DNA of 64,000 nucleotides from Pseudoalteromonas prydzensis (GCF_001661495.1 NZ_BDDT01000005.1:62001-126000); one strand, 5' to 3'; numbered from the stretch's first letter, positions 45,221-54,681 are shown. Notes: generated by a model from the sequence alone, not told the origin. A program made the numbers and translations.

Positions 45221-46201
45221 GTGACTGGCAGGTGCATTTTGCTAGACGCTTACCTTGCTAGTGCTGTTATTGAGCGTTTACAAAATGATAATCGTGCGCC
45301 TGAGGTTATTATTGTCGCTATTGAAAACACCAATCGACTCAGAGATTTTTATCCTACAGTGAACAAGGAACCACAGGGCCCAGTTGGTGAAGGGGGCGGT
45401 GCAGCAACGTTTTTAGCGTTCTTTGAGCAAGAGCTTATTCCTCTCATTAATAAGAATTATCGTACGCATGACTATAAGGTTATTGCTGGTGCCTCCGCTG
45501 GTGGTGTATTTGCGCTGTATGCGTTGCAGGCCAAGCCTGAGTTATTTCAAGCGCACATTGCTTATAGCCCTGCGGTTTGGTGGAACTATGGCGCATCGGT
45601 AAAAAGTACAAAGTCGTTTTTAGCTAAAACGAAAGAGCTTAACAATTACGTTTATATCAATATTGGCGAAGAAGCCGGCATCATGCGTGAAAGGTATGAT
45701 GAATTGCTGCAAGCGATGCAATCGCCTAAAGTGCGGGGGTTACGCTTTTTTAATGATGCGTTTGATGGTATCTCGCATGGCTTAACCTCTGCTGCAGGCA
45801 TATTTAATGCTTATTACAGCTTATTTTTACCTAAACAAATGCCTATAAGTGCTTTAACTGATGATGTAGCCTCTATTGATGCTTATTACCAAAACTTATC
45901 TCAACAATGGGGCGAACAGATAGCGCCACCAGACCGTGCTGTTAGGCTACTTGGTTACAGCTTAACGGATAACCAGCAATTTGAGCGGGCTATTGAGGTG
46001 TTTAAATACAATATAAAAAATCACCCAAAATCAGTTAGTGCGATCTCTGCTTTATCTTATGGCTATGAGATGCAAGGTGATATCCGTCAAGCGCTTGAAC
46101 ATATGGAATCTGCATTAGCAATTGCAGATGATTCATACCCTTATATAAATTACTTAAAAGAAACGAAAGCTAGGTTGCAAGCAGAGCTGAGCAAGAGCTA
46201 A
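45221..46201 (+). pseudogene. Esterase of the alpha/beta-hydrolase (IroE/Fes-like putative esterase) family, N-terminus lost
   Basis: The remaining 326 residues begin in the middle of the usual fold (DAYLASAVIERL, then VIIVAIENTNRLRDFYP). They include the nucleophile motif AGASAGGVFALYAL and a downstream His in DGISHGL. A C-terminal extension resembles tetratricopeptide repeats (IKNHPKSVSAISALSYGYEMQGDIRQALEHM). Family members carry about 60-100 more residues, including signal peptide and first strands, before this point. Those are missing because the IS66 end lies at about 45215. The GTG at 45221 is therefore probably not a genuine start. Substrate unknown. Confidence 0.8.
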
Positions 46202-46472
46202 AAATATTGCCCACTTAGTTGTTGGCTTTTTATGAAGGTCTTTTTAGGTTTGCAGCGCTTACGGTGAAAGCCAAATTCACTTGTATTTCTTTGAGAGCTT
46301 AGGATGTTGTCTCTATAATTACGTAAATTTGATTAAAGCAATATCACTAATCAGCTTGTAGCTCGAATCTCGCGGCTATTAACTAAACCATATTTAAATC
46401 ACTAATCTCTACTTAACGGGCAATAAATACGCTAAAATTACAGGCTATTTTAGTAATGAGCCCGCACCTTTT

Positions 46473-47774
46473 ATGACCTCAGCCGCAAACCCTAGCAATT
46501 TCAACGAACTTGGCCTAATTCCAGAGCTAATTGCTCGATTGTCTGATCTTGAATACACGCAACCTACGCCAATTCAGGCACAAGCAATTCCCAATATCTT
46601 GGCGGGCAATGATTTAATTGCAGGGGCGAACACTGGCTCAGGTAAAACCGCAACGTTTGCATTACCTATGCTACAAACGCTGTTTTTAGCACAAAGCGCT
46701 AAAAAAACTGCTAGCAAAGGTAATTTTGTTTCAGGGCTGATTTTAGTACCTACACGTGAGCTGGCAGCGCAGGTGGCCGATAGTGTTAAATCGTATTCTG
46801 CTAACTTTAATGGCGCAATTAAAACGGTGGCGGTATTTGGTGGTGTGTCTGTTAATACCCAGATGCAAGCTCTACGCGGGGGAGCTGATATTATCGTAGC
46901 AACCCCAGGGCGTTTACTTGATTTAATCTCAAGCAATGCGATTAAGCTCGATAAAGTAAAAACTTTAGTGCTTGATGAAGCCGACCGCTTATTAAGCTTA
47001 GGCTTTACCGAAGAGTTGGCTAATTTATTAGCGCTTATGCCTGCTAAAAGGCAAACCATGTTGTTTTCAGCGACTTTCCCAGAGCAAGTTAAGCTATTAA
47101 CGCAAGAGCTACTAAACGACCCTGTTGAAATACAAGTACAAAGCAAAGAAGAAAGCACCTTAGTGCAGCGAGTATTTACGGTAAATAAAGGTGAAAAAAC
47201 CACGGTTTTAGCGCATTTAATTAAGCAGCATAAATGGCGTCAGGCGCTTATTTTTGTCAACGCTAAAAAAGACTGTGAGCACTTAGCCAGTAAGCTTGAA
47301 AAACGCGGTGTTAACGCGCAGGTATTTCATGGTGATAAAGGCCAAAGCGAGCGCTCTCGGGTAATCGAAAAGTTTAAAGCGGGTGAGATTGAAGTACTGA
47401 TTGCTACAGACATTGCCGCCCGTGGTTTAGATATTGAAAAACTGCCAGTGGTAATTAACTTTAACTTACCGCGTAGCCCTGCTGATTACATGCATCGTAT
47501 TGGCCGAAGCGGCCGTGCAGGGGAAGTGGGTTTAGCGTTATCGTTAATTGATTATGAAGACTTCCATCACTTTAAAATAATCGAGAAGAAAAACAAACTT
47601 CGTTTAGAGCGCGAAGAGGTAACAGGTTTTGCCGTAAACCAAGCTAACCTTGATGCCGCTGATGCACTTAAAAACGAAAAGCCAATGGCCAAGCCTGAAG
47701 GCACAGGTAAGAAAAAGAACAAAAACAAAGCTAATCAAGAAGATGATGTGTGGAGCGGCTGGCGCCGTAAGTAA
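46473..47774 (+). CDS. DEAD-box ATP-dependent RNA helicase (RhlE-like)
   Basis: This 433-aa helicase has the Q motif FNELGL...YTQPTPIQAQAIP, motif I ANTGSGKT, PTREL, motif II LDEADRLL, motif III SATF, and motif VI HRIGRSGRAG. ATDIAARGLDIE is also present. The C-terminal tail is Lys/Asn-rich and likely binds RNA. It unwinds RNA duplexes in ribosome assembly or mRNA turnover. The ATG is preceded by a 271-base gene-free stretch in which I see no clear regulatory element. A strong terminator follows. This is a core gene outside the accessory region. Confidence 0.95.
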   Translation: MTSAANPSNFNELGLIPELIARLSDLEYTQPTPIQAQAIPNILAGNDLIAGANTGSGKTATFALPMLQTLFLAQSAKKTASKGNFVSGLILVPTRELAAQVADSVKSYSANFNGAIKTVAVFGGVSVNTQMQALRGGADIIVATPGRLLDLISSNAIKLDKVKTLVLDEADRLLSLGFTEELANLLALMPAKRQTMLFSATFPEQVKLLTQELLNDPVEIQVQSKEESTLVQRVFTVNKGEKTTVLAHLIKQHKWRQALIFVNAKKDCEHLASKLEKRGVNAQVFHGDKGQSERSRVIEKFKAGEIEVLIATDIAARGLDIEKLPVVINFNLPRSPADYMHRIGRSGRAGEVGLALSLIDYEDFHHFKIIEKKNKLRLEREEVTGFAVNQANLDAADALKNEKPMAKPEGTGKKKNKNKANQEDDVWSGWRRK

Positions 47775-47782
47775 CAAACACA

Positions 47783-47808
47783 AAAAAGCCGACTTCAGTC
47801 GGCTTTTT
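47783..47808. terminator. Rho-independent terminator, bidirectional
   Basis: AAAAAGCCGAC-TTCA-GTCGGCTTTTT is a strong GC-rich hairpin flanked by A- and T-runs. It serves both the helicase gene and the converging DUF3297 gene. Confidence 0.92.
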
Positions 47809-47829
47809 CATTTACAGTAAACAGTTAGC

Positions 47830-48075
47830 TTACTTATAAAACGCTTCTACTGTGCCTTTTACTTTCATAAGTAGTGGTTGTCCGCGACGGTCTAGCGCTT
47901 TAGGTGCGGCTACTTTGATCCAACCTTCACTGATGCAGTATTCTTCAACGTCAAAACGTTCTTTGCCGTTTAGGGTTACACCAATTTCATGTTCGAATAC
48001 TTCTTCTACATAAAACTTGCTGCGTGGGTTGATCGAAAGTTGATCGGGTAATTCTGGTTTATTGGTATCAGTCAT
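47830..48075 (-). CDS. DUF3297 family protein
   Basis: This 81-aa protein begins MTDTNKPELPDQLSINPRSK and contains FDVEEYCISEGWIKV and a KALDRRGQPLLMKVKG segment, the pattern of DUF3297. I start it at 48075 because family members begin MTD; an ATG at 48090 adds five residues. It converges on the helicase gene across a shared terminator. The function of the family is not established. Confidence 0.85.
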   Translation of the reverse strand: MTDTNKPELPDQLSINPRSKFYVEEVFEHEIGVTLNGKERFDVEEYCISEGWIKVAAPKALDRRGQPLLMKVKGTVEAFYK

Positions 48076-48158
48076 AATTGTGATCTGCATTGAATAGATT
48101 GTGCGCCATTGTAGGCAATACAGGCCTTAGGCTCAATATACTGATCAAAATAAATGAG

Positions 48159-48605
48159 TTAACTACACACTTGCTCAGATTGTTTGATGCAGTAGTTAAT
48201 TATTTCATCACGAGTAAGGTCGCTATCAAAGCAATAATCAAACCGCATAGTGAGATTAACCTGTTGCTCTTGCTCAGGCCAATGCCATTTACGAACAAGT
48301 TGTCGGGTAGCTGTTTGTAACTGACGGCCATAGCGTTTTGGGTCGGTATTATTTATTTTTATATCTTTCACTGTGCCGCTTTTTGAAATAACAAAGCTGG
48401 TTTCTGCACACCCTTTACCCTGAATATTTAATAATTCTAGCGGGTATTCATGGTTAGGTATTTTTTGTAGACGCTGCCAAACACCTTGCTGATCTAGGTA
48501 CTGAGCTTGAATGTCTGCTATGGGCCTTTTGTCTGAAATATCATTGCTTTGTGAAAAAGCAGCAAATGAAAAAATTAAGCTGGCGCAGTACACGATAGTT
48601 TTCAT
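48159..48605 (-). CDS. TonB C-terminal-like periplasmic protein
   Basis: This 148-aa protein has a cleavable signal peptide (MKTIVYCASLIFSFAAFS) and a domain like the TonB carboxy-terminal fold: CAETSFVISKSGTVKDIKI, then RQLVRKWHWP and LTMRFDYCF. It has no proline-rich spacer and no retained membrane anchor, so it is not a full TonB. It lies upstream of, and divergent from, a TonB-dependent receptor gene; an energy-transduction role is not shown. Confidence 0.7.
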   Translation of the reverse strand: MKTIVYCASLIFSFAAFSQSNDISDKRPIADIQAQYLDQQGVWQRLQKIPNHEYPLELLNIQGKGCAETSFVISKSGTVKDIKINNTDPKRYGRQLQTATRQLVRKWHWPEQEQQVNLTMRFDYCFDSDLTRDEIINYCIKQSEQVCS

Positions 48606-48723
48606 AATTATCCTTAAATATTGCTCAGTAATAGAACTTTAGCGTATTCCGCTTATGATTAATAGCTTGAATTTTAGCCAGATTTATTTGTTTAAATTAA
48701 ACGTTATAGTATATCATTGTTGT

Positions 48724-48742
48724 TATAATATGTTATATTATA
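48724..48742. promoter_or_regulatory. AT-rich palindrome upstream of the TonB-dependent receptor gene
   Basis: An 8-base inverted repeat around a 3-base centre lies 35 bases before the receptor ATG. It could be an operator or overlap the promoter. It does not match a Fur box that I can recognise. Confidence 0.25.
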
Positions 48743-48776
48743 TCCAAGCAAACCTAGCAACTATTAAAAGTGGATC

Positions 48777-50855
48777 ATGAAGTACTCAGCATTAACTTTC
48801 GCATTTTTAGCAATTTCTTTCGGCTCTGCTGCCTCTGAGTCAGATATAGAAACCATCACCATTGCACATAAGCAAGCCTTTAGAGGCGATATTCCGCTTA
48901 AAGAATTACCACAGTCAATTACCACATTAAGTAAAGAAATGATGGTTGATAATGGTATTACCAAGTTTAGGGATGCGCTGGATTTTTCAGCCAGTATTTC
49001 TCGTAAAAATAACGGCGGTGCACTGTGGGATAGTTATTCTATTCGCGGTTTGTCAGGTAATGAAAATATGCCGTCGGGTTACTTAATCAATGGCTTTAGT
49101 GGTGGTAGAGGATTTGCGGGTCCACGGGACGTGTCAAATATCGAATATATTGAGGTGCTTAAAGGTCCTGGCTCGGCTTTATATGGTCGTTCTGAGCCTG
49201 GTGGCACAATCAACATTATTACTAAAAAGCCACAGTTTTATCAGCAAGGCCAACTAAAAGCTGAGCTTGGTAGTGACAATCATAAGCGTGTACAAGGTGA
49301 TTATACCAACGGCCTTACTGATGATATCGCGTTTCGAGTTAACGGGGCATGGCAAGATAGTGACAGTTTTAGAGATTATGTGCACCACGATAAGTTTGTG
49401 ATCACGCCTTCGCTTTATTATCAACTGAACGACAAGTCATCATTAACCTATGAATTTGAGTATGTTGATCAGCAGCAAATGTATGACCGCGGCATTGTAG
49501 TTCTTAATAATGATTTTAATACCGTGCCTGAAAATCGTTTTTTAGGCAATCCGAATGATGCACCAACTAAAGTACACTCTCGGGGTCATCAACTTAATTA
49601 TAGCTACGATTTTGATCGTGATTGGTCGCTTTTACTTGGTAGTAGCTATCGCACAGCCACACTCACAGGCTATTCGTCGGATGCCGAATTATCACCCTCT
49701 CGTCAGTCATTGTTTGATGATGGCAGAACTTTAACGCGTCAGCATCGCTATCGCGATTACAAGTCTGATGATTTATCGCTGCGTTTTGAATTAAGTGGTC
49801 ACTTTGAACTGGCGGGTATTACTAATCATGTTTTAGTGGGGGCTGATGCTTATGACTATGAACTGCGTACTGGACTTTATCGCTACCGTGGTGGCAAAGG
49901 CACCTACACGATTGATATCTATGAACCAGATTACGGTACCGAGCAAGGCCCTGATGTTGAAATGCAGTATGAAAACAACGAAGAGCAAAGCGCATACGGT
50001 ATCTATTTGCAAGACCAGCTAGATATTACTGAGCGCTTTAAGGTAATGGTAGGTTTGCGTTTTGATGAAATTGAGCAAGATATTTTTGAAACTAAGTCAG
50101 GTGTTGCCTCAAATAGTAAAGAAAACAGAATCAGCCCTCGCTTTGGTATGGTGTATGAGCTAAACGATGCGATTAATCTTTATACCAGTTATTCGGAAGG
50201 TTTTTTGCCATTAAGCGGTACTGATGCGCAAGGTGAACCGTTTGGTTTTGAAGAAAGTGACTCGTTTGAAGTGGGTTTGAAATTTGGCTTTGATGATATC
50301 AGCGGTACGATTGCACTATTTGATGCCAGCAAAAGCAATATGCTAGTGGCCGATCCGGTGAACGTTGGCTATTCCGCACCTGTAGGTAAAGCGACCAGTA
50401 AAGGTGTGGAAGTTGATGTAACTGGCAGTTTAGGAGCTAATACTGAATACACAATCTCATACGCCTACGTAAAAGCTGAAACAGCAAATGATGTTGTTAA
50501 TGTTGATTGGTTAGTACCAATTCCAAAAGGCAGCCCATTAGTTAACGTACCAGAGAATAACTTTTCGCTTTCATTAAATCATGATACCCGTGTATTTGAG
50601 CAAGACATCAAAATTGGTGGCCATTATCAATATATTTCAGACCGACTCGGCGATCCTGCGGATTTGACATTTCGTTTACCAAGCTACCAGTTAGTCGGTT
50701 TATTTACTAAATGGCAAGCGACGCAGCGCATGGCTGTATCGCTTAATCTTGATAACATTTTTGACGAAACGTACATTGCCAGCAGTTACAATGCCTTATG
50801 GGCATACCCAGGCGCACCAACACAGTTTAAGTTAGGTATAAGTTATGACTTCTGA
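48777..50855 (+). CDS. TonB-dependent siderophore-type receptor
   Basis: This 692-aa outer-membrane receptor has a signal peptide (MKYSALTFAFLAISFGSAAS) and a TonB-box-like start (IETITIAHKQ). The plug domain has PLKELPQSITTLSKEMM, the family motif YSIRGLSG and IEVLKGPGSALYGRSEPGGTINIITKKP. A long beta-barrel ends in FKLGISYDF with C-terminal Phe. It most resembles ferric-siderophore receptors (FpvA/FhuA-type). No siderophore synthesis genes are adjacent, so it may take up foreign siderophores. It overlaps the next gene by 11 bases. Confidence 0.92.
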   Translation: MKYSALTFAFLAISFGSAASESDIETITIAHKQAFRGDIPLKELPQSITTLSKEMMVDNGITKFRDALDFSASISRKNNGGALWDSYSIRGLSGNENMPSGYLINGFSGGRGFAGPRDVSNIEYIEVLKGPGSALYGRSEPGGTINIITKKPQFYQQGQLKAELGSDNHKRVQGDYTNGLTDDIAFRVNGAWQDSDSFRDYVHHDKFVITPSLYYQLNDKSSLTYEFEYVDQQQMYDRGIVVLNNDFNTVPENRFLGNPNDAPTKVHSRGHQLNYSYDFDRDWSLLLGSSYRTATLTGYSSDAELSPSRQSLFDDGRTLTRQHRYRDYKSDDLSLRFELSGHFELAGITNHVLVGADAYDYELRTGLYRYRGGKGTYTIDIYEPDYGTEQGPDVEMQYENNEEQSAYGIYLQDQLDITERFKVMVGLRFDEIEQDIFETKSGVASNSKENRISPRFGMVYELNDAINLYTSYSEGFLPLSGTDAQGEPFGFEESDSFEVGLKFGFDDISGTIALFDASKSNMLVADPVNVGYSAPVGKATSKGVEVDVTGSLGANTEYTISYAYVKAETANDVVNVDWLVPIPKGSPLVNVPENNFSLSLNHDTRVFEQDIKIGGHYQYISDRLGDPADLTFRLPSYQLVGLFTKWQATQRMAVSLNLDNIFDETYIASSYNALWAYPGAPTQFKLGISYDF

Positions 50856-51990
50856 GCAACTTAAAGCTCGCATTCACAGTATCGATATTATGCGTGGTGT
50901 GGTTATCTTACTTATGCTACTTGATCATGTGCGAGAGCGATTCTTCTTGCATATGCAGGTGTCTGATCCTATGGATGTAGATACAACCAGCCCAGGGCTT
51001 TTTTGGAGTCGCTTTGCTGCACATTTTTGTGCGCCGACCTTCATCTTTTTAACTGGGCTTTCGGCGTGGCTTTATAGCCACCCAGCTAACGGGGTAGCTC
51101 GTTCAGCGCGGAGCTTTTTAATTAAGCGCGGGTTGTTTTTAATTGCTCTTGAAGTAACCATAATTTGTTTTTCGTGGATGGGTTATTTTCATACTATTTG
51201 GCTGCAAGTGATGTGGGCAATTGGTTTGTGCATGCTTACTTTAGCGTTACTTATTAATTTGCCGCAACGACTATTGTTAGCATTGGGGCTATTGATCGTT
51301 TTTGGCCATAATTTACTTACACCAATTAGCTTTAATCCAGAACAGTGGGGTTATACCTTATGGACAATACTGCACGATCGCGGTTATATCTCCCAAGGTG
51401 GCTTAATTGATGTAAAAATTAGCTACCCAGTATTACCGTGGATTGGCGTGATATTACTCGGCTATTGCGCAGGCCCGCTGTATGCACATACTCGTGACAG
51501 CGATGATCGCAAACAGTGGTTAATTGGTTTAGGTTTGGCGTGTGTCGCATTATTTGCAATTTTACGCGGCTTAAACATCTATGGCGAAACCTTGCCTTGG
51601 CAGCAATTTTCAAGCACAGCGCAAACGGCTATGTCGCTATTTAACGTGACTAAATACCCGCCCTCATTGAGCTTTTTATTGATCACTTTAGCAGTAATGT
51701 TTTTTGGCCTGTGGTTATTTGAGCGTCCGTTAAATCGCTTTAGCAATGCCTTAAGGGTATATGGCTCAGTACCTATGTTCTTTTATATTCTTCACCTTTA
51801 CGTTTTATTGATTTTATACACTGTGGGTAATGCTATTTGGGGTACCAATCAGGGCAGCTATTTTGGTGTTAATGATATTACTTGGGTGTGGCTTATCTCG
51901 GTGGTTTTAGCAGTTGCTTTATATTGGCCAACTAAAGCATTTAGCGACTATAAACGGGTCGCTAAAAAACCATGGTTAAAGTATTTATAG
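50845..51990 (+). CDS. DUF1624 (heparan-alpha-glucosaminide N-acetyltransferase-like) membrane protein
   Basis: This 381-aa polytopic protein opens with RIHSIDIMRGVVILLMLLDH, followed by FWSRFAAHFCAPTFIFLTGLSAWLY. These carry the conserved Asp/Arg and His residues of the DUF1624/acyltransferase-like family. About ten hydrophobic segments follow. The gene overlaps the receptor gene by 11 bases (ATGACTTCTGA), indicating coupled translation. The family is thought to transfer acyl groups across the membrane; the target here is unknown. A role in modifying an imported ligand is speculative. Confidence 0.85.
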   Translation: MTSEQLKARIHSIDIMRGVVILLMLLDHVRERFFLHMQVSDPMDVDTTSPGLFWSRFAAHFCAPTFIFLTGLSAWLYSHPANGVARSARSFLIKRGLFLIALEVTIICFSWMGYFHTIWLQVMWAIGLCMLTLALLINLPQRLLLALGLLIVFGHNLLTPISFNPEQWGYTLWTILHDRGYISQGGLIDVKISYPVLPWIGVILLGYCAGPLYAHTRDSDDRKQWLIGLGLACVALFAILRGLNIYGETLPWQQFSSTAQTAMSLFNVTKYPPSLSFLLITLAVMFFGLWLFERPLNRFSNALRVYGSVPMFFYILHLYVLLILYTVGNAIWGTNQGSYFGVNDITWVWLISVVLAVALYWPTKAFSDYKRVAKKPWLKYL

Positions 51991-52029
51991 GAAAAATACA
52001 GTGCTTACTTCGCAGGCTATTTATCCATG

Positions 52030-52062
52030 TGCTATACCTAATTATTAGGGTTGGGTATAGCA
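52030..52062. repeat. Nested inverted repeats upstream of a small exported protein gene
   Basis: Nine-base perfect arms (TGCTATACC, 52030-52038; GGTATAGCA, 52054-52062) enclose a second perfect palindrome, CCTAATTATTAGG at 52037-52049. The structure ends 12 bases before the ATG of the next gene. It could be a terminator for the preceding operon, an operator, or an mRNA hairpin near the ribosome binding site. Confidence 0.55.
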
Positions 52063-52074
52063 AGGATATACAGT

Positions 52075-52422
52075 ATGAAAAGGTTTAGTTTAGCAATCAT
52101 TCTATTATTACCATTTGCGGTTACAGCGGGAGTTGTTGACCCTGAGTGCACCGCAGAAAAAGCAGTAAAGAGCGCAGCTACGAAAGCCGCCGTTGGTGTT
52201 GGCGGTCGTTGTAATCCGGCGGAAGCCGCGAAAGATAGCGCAGGAAAAGCGGTAGAAAATGCGCTACCAGATAAAGGTGTTGCTGGAAAAGCGGTTGATA
52301 AAGCAACTGGCCGTAATGATACGCTCAAAGATAAAGCTGCGGATGCCGTCGATGAGAAAGTGGATGAAGTGGTGCCTGACAAGCTACAAAAAGATAAAAA
52401 GAAGGGTAAAAAAATAGAATAA
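52075..52422 (+). CDS. Small Ala/Lys-rich exported protein
   Basis: This 115-aa protein has a signal peptide (MKRFSLAIILLLPFAVTAG) and a low-complexity mature part of repeated Ala-, Lys- and Asp-rich segments (KAVKSAATKAAVG, DSAGKAVENALPDKGVAGKAVDKATG, DKAADAVDEKVDEVV). Two Cys residues lie near the mature N-terminus (PECTAEK, GGRCNPAEA). I place the start at 52075, where the signal peptide begins, not at 52051. I recognise no named family. Confidence 0.65.
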   Translation: MKRFSLAIILLLPFAVTAGVVDPECTAEKAVKSAATKAAVGVGGRCNPAEAAKDSAGKAVENALPDKGVAGKAVDKATGRNDTLKDKAADAVDEKVDEVVPDKLQKDKKKGKKIE

Positions 52423-52442
52423 GCGGTGTATGTACACCGCTT
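52421..52442. terminator. Rho-independent-type hairpin, bidirectional
   Basis: AAGCGGTGTA-TG-TACACCGCTT is a perfect 10-base stem between the converging small-protein gene and the mechanosensitive channel gene. Confidence 0.8.
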
Positions 52443-52445
52443 AGT

Positions 52446-53756
52446 TTAAATCTTACTAACAAAACCCTCATTAAGCACTCTAACTTCGCGTTGCGGGAAT
52501 GGTATTGCAATATCATGGGCTTTAAGGGTTTCTAGGATAATTAATAACAAGTCGCCACCGACCCGATTTTTACCGTCATCAATTCCTTGCATCCAAAATT
52601 CCACAAACATATTGATGCCATTGTCGCCAAAGCTATCTATTTCACAGTCAGGGCGCTCTTCAAATGGTATCTCAGGGCCGCTAATAACTTGTGGGTGCTG
52701 GGCAACTGCCTCTTTAATTATTTCTACCATGGCTCTAACATCAGTGGCGTATGCCACACTAAAGTCAACTCGGTAGCGCTGTTTTGGATCTTTATGAGTC
52801 CAGTTGGTCAACAGCGATGAAATAAAGGTTTCGTTGGGAACCAGTATGTCTTTGCCATCGTAAGTTTCTAAAATTGCATGACGCATTTTGAACTCTCTAA
52901 CAAAGCCACTTTTACCGTTCTCTAACTCAACAAAGTCGCCAATGGTGAGTGACTTATCGAGTAAAATAATGATGCCAGAAATAAAGTTAGAGGCAATTGA
53001 TTGCAACCCTAAACCTAGGCCAACCCCCAATGCACCGCCAAACACAGCAAGGGCGGTGAGGTTAACGCCCATAATATTAAGCAGTAATAATGCGATGACG
53101 CAAAATAAGCCTACTTCAAAGAGTTTGGTAAACACTTCACGGGTGCTGATATCCAGCGTTTGCTGGTTACGAATAATAACTTTACCAACATTACTGGAAG
53201 CGCGGCCTAACCAAAATAAAATAGCGCCAAAAAATAATACCCGAGTGAGTCCATATAAACTGACTTGAATATTGCCTAAATTAATAGAAACCGCTTCAAG
53301 AGTTTTAATAAATGCAGGCAAGAAGCCCAGTAAGTGCAGCAGCAAAACGGGCAGGCCAACTAACTTAAACAGCGCCGACATAAAGGGGCTGCTAACAAAC
53401 TCTTTAATAATTGAGTAAGCAAACAGTAGTATGGCAATGTTGAGCGCGGTATTCATTAACCACACTTGAAAGTCAGCAGTGATGCCAATAGCGGTAAATA
53501 TCTTTAATAAAATAATCGCTACTAGTGGGTAAACAATATTGCTGAGTCGAAACAGCATAATGTTTATTGGGTGGTCAGACGCCACTTTGGTATGTTTATC
53601 AACGCGTTTTTTTACTGTTTGAGAATAAATCCAGTAGGCGGCAGCATAGCTGGTAATGATCACCAATAATTGCAGATAGGTTGCTTGTTGGCTAAGCATT
53701 GATTGGATCAATAACCAAACAGACTCAAATTGTTTGGAAAAAAACTCACTATCCAT
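52446..53756 (-). CDS. MscS-family mechanosensitive ion channel
   Basis: This 436-aa inner-membrane protein has about five or six N-terminal membrane helices. The pore helix and beta domain of MscS follow: FGGALGVGLGLGLQSIASNF, then GIIILLDKSLTIGDFVEL and VPNETFISSLLTNWTH. A C-terminal alpha/beta domain ends in PFPQREV. The extra N-terminal helices make it longer than E. coli MscS (286 aa). It releases solutes on osmotic downshock. Confidence 0.93.
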   Translation of the reverse strand: MDSEFFSKQFESVWLLIQSMLSQQATYLQLLVIITSYAAAYWIYSQTVKKRVDKHTKVASDHPINIMLFRLSNIVYPLVAIILLKIFTAIGITADFQVWLMNTALNIAILLFAYSIIKEFVSSPFMSALFKLVGLPVLLLHLLGFLPAFIKTLEAVSINLGNIQVSLYGLTRVLFFGAILFWLGRASSNVGKVIIRNQQTLDISTREVFTKLFEVGLFCVIALLLLNIMGVNLTALAVFGGALGVGLGLGLQSIASNFISGIIILLDKSLTIGDFVELENGKSGFVREFKMRHAILETYDGKDILVPNETFISSLLTNWTHKDPKQRYRVDFSVAYATDVRAMVEIIKEAVAQHPQVISGPEIPFEERPDCEIDSFGDNGINMFVEFWMQGIDDGKNRVGGDLLLIILETLKAHDIAIPFPQREVRVLNEGFVSKI

Positions 53757-53941
53757 AAGGCATACTTTTTCGATTAAATTAGATGCTTTACTATGGCTGA
53801 TAAGTTTGAAAATTTACAGAATTATTCTCTGTTGTGGGTAATTTGTAAAAATGAGGCTTTTTAACTAAAATTTTCACTGTCTGTTGCTAGTAATAATTGT
53901 TGGCTACATCAGTTAAATTTATTTTTTATAAGGAATATAGG

Positions 53942-54169
53942 ATGGCGAAGATATTGTTAATTAGCTTAAGTGTGTTGCTTGCTGCCTGCAGTGAGCCTGC
54001 GCCTAAATCGGTTGGAAGTGATGTTGACGAATATGGTTGCAAGGCGTCAGCTGGCTATGAATGGTGTGGTAAAACACAGCAATGTGAACGCCCTTGGGAG
54101 TTGGCTAAAAAACATGATTTTGAAAATACTCAAAGTGAATTTACAGCTTTCTGCACAATAGCAGAGTAG
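53942..54169 (+). CDS. Small cysteine-containing lipoprotein
   Basis: This 75-aa protein starts at the ATG at 53942 (AAGGAATATAGG just upstream), giving MAKILLISLSVLLAACS with a lipobox LAAC. The mature part has CKASAGYEWCGKTQQCERPW, a Cys-rich motif (GYxWC....C.RPWEL) that I have seen in small lipoproteins and secreted proteins of uncertain role. An upstream ATG at 53897 would place a basic stretch before the signal and is less likely. Confidence 0.75.
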   Translation: MAKILLISLSVLLAACSEPAPKSVGSDVDEYGCKASAGYEWCGKTQQCERPWELAKKHDFENTQSEFTAFCTIAE

Positions 54170-54243
54170 TCGTTTATTAGGTGGTGATACCTCTGCGTGT
54201 TGTTTTTTTGATGCTTAGGGCTGAGCTCAAAATAGCAGAGGCA

Positions 54244-54681
54244 TTATAACGCGAGTATTTCATCGCGATTACTTGGCGACCATGCTTTAGCGGCCGCTTG
54301 TTGCTGTGTTAGCCAAATAAAATCTGTGTGCTCATTCGGATCTAAAGTGATGGTGATATCATCGGGTACGCAAACGCTAAAAACATATTCGGTATTAATT
54401 AATGCGTTGGCTTGATAGCGATGTTGCCATGACTCTCTAATCGTATATTGATTGGTTTTTTGATGGTCATGAATGGTTAAACCAAGGGCATGAGCATCTA
54501 TTCCTGTTTCTTCTAAAAGCTCTCGATACGCAGTTGTGATAGGTGTTTCACCTTCATCAATACCACCGGTAACTGATTGCCAAAAACTAGCGTCATCGGT
54601 ACGTTGAATTAGTAAACAATCTTTATTTTCTTTATAAATAACAACCAGTACAGAGAAGGGTTTGCGCAGTTTAGCTGACAA
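54244..54681 (-). CDS. nudB: Dihydroneopterin triphosphate diphosphatase (Nudix, NudB-like)
   Basis: This 145-aa protein has the Nudix box GGIDEGETPITTAYRELLEETGI, preceded by PFSVLVVIYKENKDCLLIQR and RTDDASFWQSVTGG. The length and the SFWQSVTGG motif fit NudB, which removes pyrophosphate from dihydroneopterin triphosphate in folate synthesis. Assignment to NudB rather than another Nudix hydrolase is by pattern. Confidence 0.85.
   Translation of the reverse strand: MSAKLRKPFSVLVVIYKENKDCLLIQRTDDASFWQSVTGGIDEGETPITTAYRELLEETGIDAHALGLTIHDHQKTNQYTIRESWQHRYQANALINTEYVFSVCVPDDITITLDPNEHTDFIWLTQQQAAAKAWSPSNRDEILAL

Noticed and set aside
46574..47203. A 209-codon open frame antisense to the helicase gene
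   Set aside because: It lies wholly inside a clear DEAD-box helicase gene and its translation has no recognisable motif; a shadow frame.
48640..48776. A Fur box before the TonB-dependent receptor
   Set aside because: The region is AT-rich with a palindrome, but no stretch resembles the GATAATGAT-type repeats well enough.
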